Shown: positions 8,190 to 18,800 of the stretch, piece after piece
How positions within the stretch are numbered: the stretch's first letter is position 1
Layout: each line of letters opens with the position of its first letter
Origin: CAZELM01 sp964512995
GTDB lineage: Bacteria > CSSED10-310
DNA length: 64,000 nt
Assembly: GCA_964512995.1 (NCBI GenBank)
Contig: CAZELM010000010.1
Coordinates: forward strand, 34,240-98,239
Direction of reading: 5' to 3'
Translations under genes and position numbers: made by a program
The notes under the pieces: model-generated
What the model was told of the DNA's origin: nothing
Databases searched by the model: none
Seen by the model: only the letters and a program-made list of their open reading frames with translations

Positions 8190-9337
8190 ACGTTGAAGAT
8201 TATCATGTTCATCATCACCATGCAGATAAATTATTGCTGGTAATCACAGCTATTATTGCCGGATTCGGCGTATTGATGGTGTATGATGCCAGCGCGGTTT
8301 CGGCTGCATTACGGTACAAGTTCGCCAATCAGCATTATTTTCTGACTCGTCAATTTATATGGTACCTGGTTGGATTGATGGGTCTCCTGGCAGCATCATG
8401 GTTTCCGATCGGACGCTATCGCCATTGGATTTTGCCACTCCTGATGATCGTCATCATTCTTTTGGTGCTTGTACTGATTCCTGGTATCGGTGTTAAAGTG
8501 GGAGGAGCCAGACGGTGGCTGCGGATTGGTCCGTTTTCGATTCAGCCGGGTGAGTTCGCCCGGTTTACACTCGTTGTATATCTGGCGCATTTCCTTGCAC
8601 TTAAAAAAGGGCTGCTGAACCGTTTTGTATATGGATTTTTACCTCCGGCGATTATCACTGGAGCCATGGCGGGCATGCTCGCAGCACAACCCAAATTCAG
8701 CTCTGCCGTTCTGATTGTTCTTCTGGCAGCGATAATATTCTTTGTCGCCAAAATCCCGATTGCTCATCTGGTCATTGCTGCCACCGCCTGCTCCCCCATC
8801 GCTCTGCTGGGTATCAATCATTACAGCTACATCACACAGCGTATCGCTGCCTGGCTCAATCCATCGGAACATTTAAAAGGGATCGCCTTCCAGTCGACTC
8901 AGGGTTTGATCGCCATTGGTTCTGGAGGGATTTGGGGAGTCGGACTGGGTCAGGGTCGACAGAAAATGTTTTATCTTCCGGAATCCCATACGGATTTCAT
9001 TTTTGCGGTTATTGCGGAAGAGTTGGGATTCCTTGGAGCGATGCTCGTGATTTCGGGATTCTTCTTTATATTGACTCGAGGAATCCACATTGCTCTGACA
9101 TCGACGGATACGTTTTCCAAACTTCTGGCCGCAGGACTCACCGCCAGCATCACGCTCCCTGTGCTGCTCAATTTGATGGTCGCAACCGGACTTTTCCCAG
9201 TTACAGGCGTACCTCTTCCATTGATCAGTTTTGGTGGTTCCGCTCTGGTGACGGACATGGTCACATTGGGATTATTGGCTGGTCTGATCAACTCATCCTC
9301 AGCTCCCAGGATCATCAATCAGGAAGAGATCTCATGA
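8186..9337 (+). CDS. ftsW: Septal peptidoglycan glycosyltransferase FtsW (SEDS family)
   Basis: A 383-residue polytopic membrane protein with about ten hydrophobic segments. SEDS signatures are visible: GARRWLRIGPFSIQPGEFAR near residue 110, the GIWGVGLGQGRQKMFYLPESHTDFIF block near 250 and the C-terminal GVPLPLISFGGSAL. FtsW polymerises lipid II into glycan strands at the septum, paired with FtsI. A His-rich N-terminal stretch (residues 6-12) precedes the first membrane helix. Start overlaps the murE stop as ATGA, and its own stop overlaps murB in the same manner. No murG or murC follows, unlike most dcw clusters. Confidence 0.95.
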   Translation: MNVEDYHVHHHHADKLLLVITAIIAGFGVLMVYDASAVSAALRYKFANQHYFLTRQFIWYLVGLMGLLAASWFPIGRYRHWILPLLMIVIILLVLVLIPGIGVKVGGARRWLRIGPFSIQPGEFARFTLVVYLAHFLALKKGLLNRFVYGFLPPAIITGAMAGMLAAQPKFSSAVLIVLLAAIIFFVAKIPIAHLVIAATACSPIALLGINHYSYITQRIAAWLNPSEHLKGIAFQSTQGLIAIGSGGIWGVGLGQGRQKMFYLPESHTDFIFAVIAEELGFLGAMLVISGFFFILTRGIHIALTSTDTFSKLLAAGLTASITLPVLLNLMVATGLFPVTGVPLPLISFGGSALVTDMVTLGLLAGLINSSSAPRIINQEEIS

Positions 9338-10242
9338 CGATTTTGTTTGAACCATACACTGGTATTTTACAAAAAAATGTCCAGTTGAGCGGATTGACAT
9401 CCTGGGGAGTCGGTGGTCCGGCCGATTATGTGGCGATTCCGCAGTCCGAAGATGAATTGATCACGCTGCTTCATGCCATACGACATGCGGGTCTTCCCTG
9501 GATTATTCTTGGGAGAGGCTGCAATACGCTGTTCAGTGACAATGGATTCCGGGGTGTTATCATCCGGCTGGGTGGTGAGTTTCTCGAGATTTCGTTCAAA
9601 GAGGAACACATTGTGGTCGGAGCCGGGATGTCGCTTCGACAACTGGCAATGGAAGCAGTGCGTTATTCTTTGACCGGATTGGAGGCGCTGTCCGGAATTC
9701 CGGGGACGTGTGGTGCTGCAGCTTTTATGAACGCGGGCGCTTACGGGATCCAGTTCTGGGATCTTATCGAAACGGTTTCGTATCTGTCGGCCTCGGGTTA
9801 TCGGCAGACTCTTGAACCGGGAACCGAGGGATACCGCCGAAGCAGTCTGCCGGAAGGGTGTATCATCACTCGGATACATCTTCGGCTGTCCCGCGGCCGG
9901 ACCGATGATATCCTCAACGACATGCTTCGTTATCGGGAACGGCGGCAGTCCGCACAACCACTCAATGCCGCTTCAGCAGGCTGTACTTTCAAAAATCCAC
10001 CGGGTAAGAGCGCTGGAAGATTGATCGATGAATTGGGACTCAAAGGATTAAAGATGGGTGATGCGGAGGTTTCTCCCAAACACGCTAATTTCATTATCAA
10101 TTTGGGCGCTGCCACAGCCCAGAATATCCGTGATGTGATCCGGGAAGTTCGTCATCAGGTCAAAAGCCATACCGGGATTGGTTTGGATCTGGAAGTCCGC
10201 ATCTTTGATGAATTTGGCATGCTCATGGACACTGAGGGATGA
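9334..10242 (+). CDS. murB: UDP-N-acetylenolpyruvoylglucosamine reductase MurB
   Basis: A 302-residue FAD-dependent reductase that makes UDP-MurNAc from the enolpyruvyl intermediate. FAD-binding motifs are present: NVQLSGLTSWGVGGPADY, LGRGCNTLFSDNGF and GIPGTCGAAAFMNAGAYG. The open frame extends upstream through ftsW, but the ATG at 9334 overlapping the ftsW stop as ATGA gives the family's N-terminus. The catalytic acid position, a serine in E. coli MurB, is C217 here (AGCTFKNP); cysteine occurs at this site in some MurB enzymes. It is the only cytoplasmic precursor enzyme besides MurE in this cluster. Confidence 0.95.
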   Translation: MTILFEPYTGILQKNVQLSGLTSWGVGGPADYVAIPQSEDELITLLHAIRHAGLPWIILGRGCNTLFSDNGFRGVIIRLGGEFLEISFKEEHIVVGAGMSLRQLAMEAVRYSLTGLEALSGIPGTCGAAAFMNAGAYGIQFWDLIETVSYLSASGYRQTLEPGTEGYRRSSLPEGCIITRIHLRLSRGRTDDILNDMLRYRERRQSAQPLNAASAGCTFKNPPGKSAGRLIDELGLKGLKMGDAEVSPKHANFIINLGAATAQNIRDVIREVRHQVKSHTGIGLDLEVRIFDEFGMLMDTEG

Positions 10243-10243
10243 G

Positions 10244-10984
10244 ATGAGTTTTGAAGTGTTGACCATCATCACGATCGTTTTCTTGTGTATTACCGCACTG
10301 GGAATGATGCTTTTTGTCACTTATCAGCTTCCCGTTCTTCGATATTCCCAGACCACCCTCAATGTCGATGGATTTATGATCGATGAAAATCAGATTCTCC
10401 AGCAGGTCGACTCCTATCATGATTGTTTCATGGCATTTTTACCATTGGAGGAGATTGAAAAAAAATTATCAGTAACTAAGCAGATCAAGCATGTTTCGGT
10501 TCACCGGAACTGGCCGAATACCCTGGAGTTGGATATTGTCCTGCATCAGCCATCGATCGTTGTTGCTGCTGGACGTGTCGCTGTCTATCTCGATAAGGAA
10601 GGACATCCTTTTCCGTGCAATGAAGAGCCCATGGGAGATATTCCAGTTTTTGAGGTAATCCCATCTGACGAGGACAGCGAATTATTGGAGCCCCAAAAAA
10701 CGTTGACACGTATTTATCAGAGCATCATCCAGATCACGAATATGGAACATCCTGCTTTCAAGCAGTTTCGACTGATCGATGGAACCTTGAATGGCGAACT
10801 CCACTTTCAAAATCCAGAAATGGGCATCTCATTGAGATTACGTAATAATTACCTGGAGTTACCTTTGAAACGACTGGAGTATTACTTAAAAACTCATCAA
10901 TTCTTACCAAATTTTGAATACGATCTGAGATTTTCAAACACGCTCATCATTCGGGATCGAGAAGGAGATGTTACTTGTGGCTGA
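10244..10984 (+). CDS. ftsQ: Division protein FtsQ/DivIB
   Basis: A 246-residue bitopic protein: short cytoplasmic N-terminus, a membrane segment at about 5-26, then a POTRA-like domain (VDGF...ILQQV and IKHVSVHRNWPNTLELDI) and a beta domain. It scaffolds FtsL and FtsB at the septum. The call uses topology, the POTRA-type pattern and the position between murB and ftsA. The ATG at 10244 lies 1 nt past the murB stop; an upstream start at 10178 would lie inside murB. The proximal ATG at 10239 is in another frame. Confidence 0.9.
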   Translation: MSFEVLTIITIVFLCITALGMMLFVTYQLPVLRYSQTTLNVDGFMIDENQILQQVDSYHDCFMAFLPLEEIEKKLSVTKQIKHVSVHRNWPNTLELDIVLHQPSIVVAAGRVAVYLDKEGHPFPCNEEPMGDIPVFEVIPSDEDSELLEPQKTLTRIYQSIIQITNMEHPAFKQFRLIDGTLNGELHFQNPEMGISLRLRNNYLELPLKRLEYYLKTHQFLPNFEYDLRFSNTLIIRDREGDVTCG

Positions 10985-12215
10985 GTCGATACGCGTTTCT
11001 GCTGGAATGGATCTGGGATCAACCCATCTTTCAATGGCTGTAGTTCAACAACGAAATGATAATCTTCCGGAGTTGTTGGGATTCGGTACCGAATCAAGGC
11101 GATTTCTGCGAAATGGTAAAGTTGTCAACCTGGAATCCATGCAGATGGCTGTCAATGAATGTCTGAAACAGATTCAGAAACTGGCAAAAAAGAGTCCTTG
11201 TTCGGTCACTGTAAATCTCCCAGTTGTGGAAACACGAAGTGAATCGGGGCACGTTTCTATTGATATTTCCAAACGGAGAGAAATCAAACGGCAGGACATG
11301 ATCGATGTGCAATATTCAAAAACGCTGATCGAATCAGAGGACTGGACGCTCATCCATGTGTTTCCTGAGGAGTATGCCGTGGATGAACAGGGGGGGTTAT
11401 CTTCACCGGTCGGAATGAATGGCAAAACAGTACACGCAAACATTCAACAACTTTTTGCTCCGACTCAACTCGTCGATAATATTATTCACAGCATCCTAAA
11501 ATCGAAGCTTCAGATCGAGCATCTCGTCATTGAGCCGATTCCGGTATGTGAAGCCTTGATCACTCCAGACGAACTGCATTTGGGAATCTGGCTGATTGAT
11601 ATCGGCGGTGAAGTCACTCATATGGCCGGAATACATGATAACCGGATCACCATATTGCCGTCACTGGCGATCGGCGGCTGCAGCGTCACCTCCGATATTG
11701 CGATTGGTTTACGGACAACGATTCGCGATGCCGAGCGGATCAAGGTGCAGTATGGAACAGCGCTATCCGAACTGGCATCCACTGAAGGCACCATCGAGAT
11801 CCCGCCGTTGGGTGGAGGAAAATCCGGAGAAAAAATTTCTCCTCATATGCTCACTCAGATCATTCAACCCCGAATGGAAGAAATATTTGAAATGGTCGCC
11901 GAGCGTTTTCACAATACATTTTCCGCAGATGATTATTCGGGTGGTATTATTTTAAGTGGTGGAGGGAGTCTGCTCAAAGGAACGAATGAACTTGCCGAAA
12001 AATACCTGCAACTCCCCATTATAAAAAGCAATTTACGCGACATTACCGGGTTGGTGGTTCCCTATCCTGCCCCCCTGACAGCTTCAGCCATTGGATTGGC
12101 ACTGTATGGCCTTAGATATCCGAAGGTTAAAAAGTGGGGAAATGCTGGAACGAATCCACTGACCCGTTTTATGAAGATCATTTTCAGTTGGTTTGGAGGA
12201 GACCAAAATCAATGA
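10977..12215 (+). CDS. ftsA: Division actin homologue FtsA
   Basis: A 412-residue actin-fold ATPase that tethers FtsZ filaments to the membrane. Visible are the phosphate-1 loop AGMDLGSTHLSMAV near the N-terminus, phosphate-2 IDIGGEVTHMA, the adenosine motif GGIILSGGGSLLKG, and the FtsA-specific 1C subdomain between them. A GTG start at 10977 is preferred over the ATG at 10968, because the AGGAG at 10963-10967 abuts that ATG but is 9 nt from the GTG. The basic/aromatic C-terminal end (FMKIIFSWFG) fits the amphipathic membrane-targeting helix. The stop overlaps ftsZ as ATGA. Confidence 0.94.
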   Translation: MAESIRVSAGMDLGSTHLSMAVVQQRNDNLPELLGFGTESRRFLRNGKVVNLESMQMAVNECLKQIQKLAKKSPCSVTVNLPVVETRSESGHVSIDISKRREIKRQDMIDVQYSKTLIESEDWTLIHVFPEEYAVDEQGGLSSPVGMNGKTVHANIQQLFAPTQLVDNIIHSILKSKLQIEHLVIEPIPVCEALITPDELHLGIWLIDIGGEVTHMAGIHDNRITILPSLAIGGCSVTSDIAIGLRTTIRDAERIKVQYGTALSELASTEGTIEIPPLGGGKSGEKISPHMLTQIIQPRMEEIFEMVAERFHNTFSADDYSGGIILSGGGSLLKGTNELAEKYLQLPIIKSNLRDITGLVVPYPAPLTASAIGLALYGLRYPKVKKWGNAGTNPLTRFMKIIFSWFGGDQNQ

Positions 12216-13921
12216 TTTATACAATCGAAGAAGCGGTTAGTCGCAATGCGATTATCAAGGTTATTGGAATTGGCGGTGGAGGTTGTAATGCGGTCAACCG
12301 CATGATGGAGATGAACCTGGGCGGAATCGACTTCATCGCCTGCAATACAGATACACAAACATTGATGCGATGCAAAGCCCCAACACTGATTCCATTGGGG
12401 CGCAGCGGTTTGGGTGCTGGAGGCAAACCTCAGGCCGGACGGGAAGCAGCACTGGAGGATGAAGATACCATCCGAAGTTTTCTGGAAAATGCAGAAATGG
12501 TTTTTATAACCGCTGGAATGGGGGGCGGGACTGGAACCGGAGGCGCTCCTGTTGTTGCGGAGATCGCCAGAGAACTCCATGCGCTGACGGTAGCTGTGGT
12601 GACAAAGCCATTTTATTTTGAAGGCCCCAAACGGATGCAGATCGCTGAAGCTGGGATTAAAAATCTGGAGGAGTTTGTCGATACTCTGATCATCATTCCC
12701 AATCAAAATCTGCTCAGCACGGTGGAACACGATACTCCGCTGACAGATGCATTTCGAATGGCGGATGATGTCCTATGTAATGCAGTACAGGGAATATCTG
12801 AACTCATCACGGTACATGGCAGTATCAATCTCGATTTTGAAGACGTGAGAACGATTATGTCAGGGATGGGTAAAGCATTGATGGGAACCGGTTATGGTAC
12901 TGGCGAGAAAAAAGCGGAAGATGCTGTCCGTCGTGCGATTGTCTCCCCCCTGCTCGATGACATGAACATCAAAGGCGCTCGCAGCATTCTGATCAATGTC
13001 ACTGCCGGCGATGATCTGGGTTTGATTGAGTTGAATGACGCAGTGGCTATCATACGACAGGATGCAGATAAAGAGGCTCATATCATTTTTGGACTGGTGA
13101 CGGATAAAGAATATCGGGATAAAGTAAAAGTCACAATCATCGCAACCGGCTTTGATGCTTCTCGTACCATCGAGAAGCCCCTTGTCAAACCATTTCCCGA
13201 GTCAAGCCGGCCATTACCCATTATTTCTACCCGTTCCGATTATGATTCCTCTCATAAGATTCCCTCCGAGTCCCCTCATGTCAATCATGCGCTGACATCG
13301 TTCGATCTGAGTTCCGGACGCACTGAAACCGAATCACAAGAAGAACATACGGTATCCCTTCAACCGGCTCAATCATCTTCCGGACAAGCACCCAAGTCAA
13401 AACCAACGCCACTCCTGCGCAATGAAGATCCGATGGAATCGGATGACCGAGTGCATCGTGAAACGATGGCAGAATCTCAACCCATACCCAAACCCAGCAT
13501 CGAGAAAGAACCAGATGCTCCAAATCAATCAGAGGTTGATGAGCAAAGCCAGCGGAGTGAAGCATCTATTGGAGCAATGCGAACGGAACCAATGGGAAAA
13601 TCACCACAGATTCTGGCTCCTGTTTCACCCACTCCGCGCAATCCGATTCCGCGATCGATCATCGCTAGTGCCGAACCCGCTGCCGAATTGAACCTTCCGG
13701 AGGAAAATCGTACGGTTCCACCTCCCATCAATCCCGAACTCGACCTGTCTTCATCTGGAAACACCATACGTTTCGCCCACACAAAAAAACTGCCCCCGTA
13801 TACATCGAAAAATCTTGGGAAAGGAGAATTCAATCGAAAAACAGAATTGGCCGATGAAACGATCAAAATCGAGAATCCGCGCCATCTGATACCGGCATTC
13901 TTACGCCGAAAAAGCGACTAG
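12212..13921 (+). CDS. ftsZ: Cell division tubulin FtsZ with a very long linker
   Basis: A 569-residue protein. Residues 1 to about 320 are a standard FtsZ core: GIGGGGCNAVNRM, the tubulin signature GGGTGTGGAP near residue 105 and the T7-loop region NLDFEDVRTIM near 207. The last residues, PRHLIPAFLRRKSD, match the conserved C-terminal peptide that binds FtsA and other partners. Between them lies about 230 residues of Ser/Pro/Glu/Gln-rich, presumably disordered linker, several times longer than in E. coli. The ATG at 12212 overlaps the ftsA stop and follows GGAGGAG; an earlier in-frame start at 12134 would lie deep inside ftsA. Confidence 0.97.
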   Translation: MIYTIEEAVSRNAIIKVIGIGGGGCNAVNRMMEMNLGGIDFIACNTDTQTLMRCKAPTLIPLGRSGLGAGGKPQAGREAALEDEDTIRSFLENAEMVFITAGMGGGTGTGGAPVVAEIARELHALTVAVVTKPFYFEGPKRMQIAEAGIKNLEEFVDTLIIIPNQNLLSTVEHDTPLTDAFRMADDVLCNAVQGISELITVHGSINLDFEDVRTIMSGMGKALMGTGYGTGEKKAEDAVRRAIVSPLLDDMNIKGARSILINVTAGDDLGLIELNDAVAIIRQDADKEAHIIFGLVTDKEYRDKVKVTIIATGFDASRTIEKPLVKPFPESSRPLPIISTRSDYDSSHKIPSESPHVNHALTSFDLSSGRTETESQEEHTVSLQPAQSSSGQAPKSKPTPLLRNEDPMESDDRVHRETMAESQPIPKPSIEKEPDAPNQSEVDEQSQRSEASIGAMRTEPMGKSPQILAPVSPTPRNPIPRSIIASAEPAAELNLPEENRTVPPPINPELDLSSSGNTIRFAHTKKLPPYTSKNLGKGEFNRKTELADETIKIENPRHLIPAFLRRKSD

Positions 13922-13929
13922 GCGGCGTA

Positions 13930-15573
13930 TTGCACCCGGTCCTTCAAGCCAAATACAGGACGCGAGTCGCTCGGGAGATCAATCGTGTTCCAGCCGGGAA
14001 TGGGATCAAGCTGCGGGTGGTGCTTGTATTCCCGGCTCCATATCGCATCGGAATGGCAAATCTTGGATTCCAACTGGTGTATTCTCTGTTTAACCATCAG
14101 GATGGCGTCTGTTGTCATCGGGCATTTCTTCCTGATCCGGAAGAAAAGATTATTTATGATTCACACCGGGAATCGGTGCGATCACTTGAAAGTTTTGAAC
14201 AGCTATCCGATTACGATGTTGTCGCATTTTCCATCAATTACGAAAACAGCCTCCCCGACCTCATCCGGATTCTAGATCTGGCACGGATTCCAATATTTTC
14301 AAATCTTCGGGAGTCGCATCACCCGCTCGTCATCGCGGGTGGAGTAGTCCCAACTATCAATCCGGAACCGATTGCAGAATTCATGGATGCCTGTGTGTTG
14401 GGAGAAACGGAAGAAATTCTTCCCGTTTTCTCGAAAACACTCGCAGAAACGTGGACATCCGGTCGATGTCGCACCGACACTCTCGCAATGCTGTCGCGTG
14501 TTCCGGGAGTATATATTCCATCGTTTTATTCCCCGGTCTATTCCCCGGATGGAGTGCTTTCGAGGATGGTTTATACCGGTCCTCTTCCAGAACCGTCCGT
14601 GTCAATCCAACACGTTGCCGACTTGAATCCCTATCCTTCCTCATCCATGATCCATACTCCAGAATCTGAATTCCCCTTCCTGCATCTGGTTGAGGTCAGC
14701 CGAAGTTGCCCTCGAACCTGCCGATTTTGCCTGATCCCCTCCTGTTTCGGCCCCTTTCGTTGCCGATCGCAGGAATTGATCCTGTCTGGAGCAGAAACTG
14801 CACCTCCGGATTATCGGATTGGTTTATTGGGAGCCGGCGCAGCCGATCACCCGGATTTGATTTCCATCTGCCGGAAGCTCCGGGAACAAGGAAAACAATT
14901 CTCATTTTCATCGCTCCACGCATCGGAGATTGTACCGGAACTCGCGGAACTGGTGCTGCAATCAGGTCCTCATACCATCACGCTGGCTCCTGAAACCGGA
15001 ACTGAACAGCGTCGCAGAAAAATCGGGAAGAGAATCAGTGACGATCATCTGCTGGAAGCGGTCCGTTTAATTGGCCGGCCACCAACTCGGGTTATCAAAC
15101 TTTATTTTATTATCGGACTTCCAGGAGAAACGATGGAGGATATCCAATCGATCATCACTCTTTGCGCCAATGTTTCCAGAACTATTCTGCAGACGTGTAA
15201 AACCGCTCACAATATTCCTCGCCTTTCCATCGGTATTTCGTGCTTCGTTCCCAAAGCATATTCTTCCTTTCAACGTTCGCCGATGAACACGGAAGTGGAA
15301 TTTAATCGTCGAATCAAGGTTCTGGCATCCGCATTCCGCCATATCAAGGAAATACGATGGCATCACGATGTTCCGAAATGGGCCATTGTTCAGGGATTAC
15401 TTGCGCGGGGTGACCGCCGGATCACTCCACTGGTAGTCCATGCCGGTCGAAACAAGCTGACTCGGCAGGATATCCTGAAAGCCAGTGCCCAGAGCCGCAT
15501 CCATCAGTATATTCCACTGTTTCAACCCCTCCCGTGGGACCATCTGAACCGGGAAAATCGAGACAGTCATTGA
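13930..15573 (+). CDS. B12-binding-type radical SAM protein
   Basis: A 547-residue protein with an N-terminal cobalamin-binding-like Rossmann domain (about 25-200) and a radical SAM barrel carrying the iron-sulfur motif CPRTCRFC, cysteines C260, C264 and C267. The layout matches the uncharacterised B12-binding radical SAM family that includes TIGR03960-type proteins, often found near tRNA-modification or cell-envelope genes; the reaction is unknown. The start is a TTG 8 nt after ftsZ, with only a weak ribosome site. The end is odd: the family-like LPWDHL is followed by a short charged tail and stop, while the +1 frame stays open and protein-like for 70 more codons. Confidence 0.85.
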   Translation: MHPVLQAKYRTRVAREINRVPAGNGIKLRVVLVFPAPYRIGMANLGFQLVYSLFNHQDGVCCHRAFLPDPEEKIIYDSHRESVRSLESFEQLSDYDVVAFSINYENSLPDLIRILDLARIPIFSNLRESHHPLVIAGGVVPTINPEPIAEFMDACVLGETEEILPVFSKTLAETWTSGRCRTDTLAMLSRVPGVYIPSFYSPVYSPDGVLSRMVYTGPLPEPSVSIQHVADLNPYPSSSMIHTPESEFPFLHLVEVSRSCPRTCRFCLIPSCFGPFRCRSQELILSGAETAPPDYRIGLLGAGAADHPDLISICRKLREQGKQFSFSSLHASEIVPELAELVLQSGPHTITLAPETGTEQRRRKIGKRISDDHLLEAVRLIGRPPTRVIKLYFIIGLPGETMEDIQSIITLCANVSRTILQTCKTAHNIPRLSIGISCFVPKAYSSFQRSPMNTEVEFNRRIKVLASAFRHIKEIRWHHDVPKWAIVQGLLARGDRRITPLVVHAGRNKLTRQDILKASAQSRIHQYIPLFQPLPWDHLNRENRDSH

Positions 15574-15760
15574 ATCGATTTCAGAGGATGTTATTCCTTC
15601 ACGTAGATTTGAACCATTCATATCCGTAAAACAAAAAGAGTCGGCTGAGATCAACTCCTGGCAGATACTTACCCAGATGGAATCCGGCAGCCAGGGAGCA
15701 GACTGGGTAAACCGATTTGCTCATCCAGATGGTGGGCATGATTTCAGGATTGTGGAATGA
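15548..15760 (+). pseudogene. Possible frameshifted C-terminal extension of the radical SAM gene
   Basis: Starting at 15548, in the +1 frame relative to the radical SAM gene, 70 codons are open before a TGA at 15758-15760. The frame lacks an ATG, GTG or TTG near its beginning, yet its composition is protein-like (for example ESISEDVIPSRRFEPFISVK). Skipping one A in CTGAACC at 15544-15550 would join LPWDHL to TGKIETV. This could be a real frameshift mutation, a sequencing error, a programmed shift, or a small gene with an ATT start at 15569. Confidence 0.35.
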
Positions 15761-15858
15761 TTCAGATTTTTGCTATGATATCAGAGTTGAAGAATATTTT
15801 ATCAGATCTATATGGGATATATCGTGGATCAATGTGTGCGAAGGAGTAAAGAGTTTCA

Positions 15859-18800
15859 GTGCTGTTCAATCCCAAAAACATTTTACATTTGCGGATTCTG
15901 GGTATCCTTCTGTCCAGTGGATCGATCGCTATATTAGTTATTTGTGGATTCTGGTATCAGAGTGAGAGCATTTCGCAACGCCGACAGATTGAAGACAAAT
16001 TACGATCCACGGTTACCATCACGGGAAACAGCCTGAAGACGATTATCCAGAGGCAGATCCGCACCGCACAAATAATCTCCCATTCCGTTTCACTGCGAAG
16101 TTATATTATCAAAATTGGCCAGGAAAAAGTGAAACTGCCGGCAAATGAAGTCTGGGATGAATTGCACTTTATCGATCAGCATTGGGATTCGTTGCCCGTC
16201 ACGGATCTGGAAGTGTCTCAAGTATGCGAATCGCTGGAATCACGCTATCTGAAAGATACGGTAAGCCAGTCAGAGGGGATTATCGAGTGGATTGAAGTCA
16301 CGGATGTATTTGGAGCGGTACGGATTGCGTCCAGTCGGCCGGAACGGTTTCTGGTCTTCGAAGAACCCTGGTGGCAAAAATCACTGATGGTGTACCCGGA
16401 CATGGTTCATCAGCGCCATATCATTCAAGATAAAGGCTCCGAGATCCTGTATTGGGATCTTTGCCTTCCTCTGCGAAATGATGATGGTATTGATGCGGTC
16501 GGCGTCATTCGGATTCGGCTGCGATTGGACCTGATTTTTAAACTGAGCATTGATGATGCAATGATTGCAGGAGTCTCCACTCTTATTCTGGCTGATCAAC
16601 AGATTCGGTATCCATCATTGAGCAATGAGCTTGATTTGCCCCGGAACAAGCTGCAGAAGACACTGGCCAATCCCAGGCGGATTATCTACGATCCACAAAC
16701 GAAATTACTCATTTCTTCGATGGAAATGTCTAAATTGGTTGATAATGTCATGCCATATATCAACTGGATGGTTGCAGTCTATCAGTACTATCCTCCAGAT
16801 TATTCAGTGGAAAATCCGATTTTCAAAAAAGCATTGGCCATCGGACTTCTTGGAATTATCATCCTGTTGATTCTCAGCATTATCCTGACAAAATGGATCA
16901 CTGATCCTTTGGCTGTATTGATTCAGAGTGCTGACAAGATGGCCAAAGGTCAGTTTGATGTGAGGGTACCGGAGATCGGAAAAGGTGAAATCTGGCTGTT
17001 GTCGCGATTTATCAACACCATGGCAGAAAAACTTCGGGAAACCAGAAATAAAATTCATAAACTGCACAGGGAACGGACAGGGATATTAAAAGCGATTTCA
17101 GATTATACCCTGGAGTCTTCACTCAAATGGGATTCAAAAGAAATTGCCGATATTTTGCTTCGAGTTTCCGGACCTATTCTCAGCGCAGATGCGGGGATCA
17201 TTGTTCGCAGAGATTCTAATCATGAAGTTGAAACGTTGGCCTCTTTTGGACTCGATGAACGACAAAAAAAATTGCTCACACCATTTCTTTCAGAGGTGAT
17301 AACGGAGAAAAGATTGTTTTTTGCATGGCAGCATCCGGAGTTCAAGAGTCTCTGGGATCATGGAATGCAAGTTTTTATGATGTTGCCGATTCAGGATCAT
17401 GAAACCGTATGGGGAACGATTTACTTCCTTTTCATGCAAGCTCCCGATTATGATCTTGAGTCGGAATCCATGATGGAACTGCTGGCGTCTCAGGCTGCGA
17501 TAAATTTTTCGAGAGCAAAGTTACACAATGAACTGGTCCATCAGAAAAATTTTATCGAAGGCATATTATCCGGAATTCCTTCTTTGATCTGTACAATCGA
17601 TGAAGCAATGAAAATTACCTGGCATAATCAGCAGTTGCCCCCGTCTCTGCTCATCGAAGATGGAATGTCCTTGGTCGGTTCCCATTGTTGTTCCTCTCTA
17701 CGGAATCGAAGTTCAACTTGTCCGGATTGCCCGGTCAAAATGACTTTTGAAGATCGTGAGCCCCATCAGATCATTCAACGGTGGATGTTAAAAAATGGTC
17801 AGTTCAGATGGGTTCAGGCTTCATCATACCCAATACAGAATAAAACAGGTAATGTCACATCCGTTATTCTGATTGCGATGGATGTCACTCAAAAGATGGA
17901 GGAGGAATCAGCATATCGTCGATTCTCCAGAGCGATTGAGAGTATTGGGGAGGCCGTGATCATCACCGATATCGACGGGCGGATTGTTTTTGTAAATCCT
18001 TCCTTTACAGAGATATTCGGTTTCAAAATCGAGCAAGTTCTGGAGCAGTCGATAAAACTGATCTTTCCTCCGGATACCATAGACCTCCAGACGCATATTT
18101 TGAGCCGGACACGGAGCGGTAAAGGTTGGCGGGAAGAAATGGAGTTACTGGATCATTATGGCCGCAAAATACAGGTCTCTCTAACATGCTCGGTTGTTAA
18201 AGATGCCAACGAATTTCCGATCGGCCTTGTTTTTACCTGTTTTGATTTAACCAGCCGTATCAAGCGCGAAAAGCAATTGATCAGACAGTACCGGGAACTT
18301 GAACTGCTGAACCGGATCAGCAGCATCCTCAATGATAACTTTATCATCGATGAGATGATCAAAAAAGTATTGATCAAGATTTGTGAGTTTTCTGATACGC
18401 AATCGGGGCTGGCTATCCTGTTCGAGGAAGAAGGTGAGTCGGAGCATTCAAACCGGCGACCTCAAATCGTGATCGACCGAAAACTTCCAACCTATTTATT
18501 GAAATATATTGAAGAAATAAGATATGGACGATTTTCCACTGCCTACGAAAAAAGCACTCAGTTCAGACAACCCACAATCTTCAATGATCTCGAAAACTGT
18601 GATATGCCGGAGATTAAGCTGGTTGCCCGAATCGGATTCAAATCTCTGGAGATTATTCCCATCCGGTCATCAGAATCAACACTGGGATTCATCGTTATTT
18701 TTTCGCAGAACGCATTTCACTTCAAGCCTGAAAACATCGAGTTATTTCAATCTCTGGCCAATCAAGTAGGCATTGCCATTCATAACCGACTGCTCCAGCA

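Noticed and set aside
8932..9333. Longer murB beginning at 8932
   Set aside because: This stretch lies inside ftsW in another frame; the family N-terminus and the ATGA overlap place the start at 9334.
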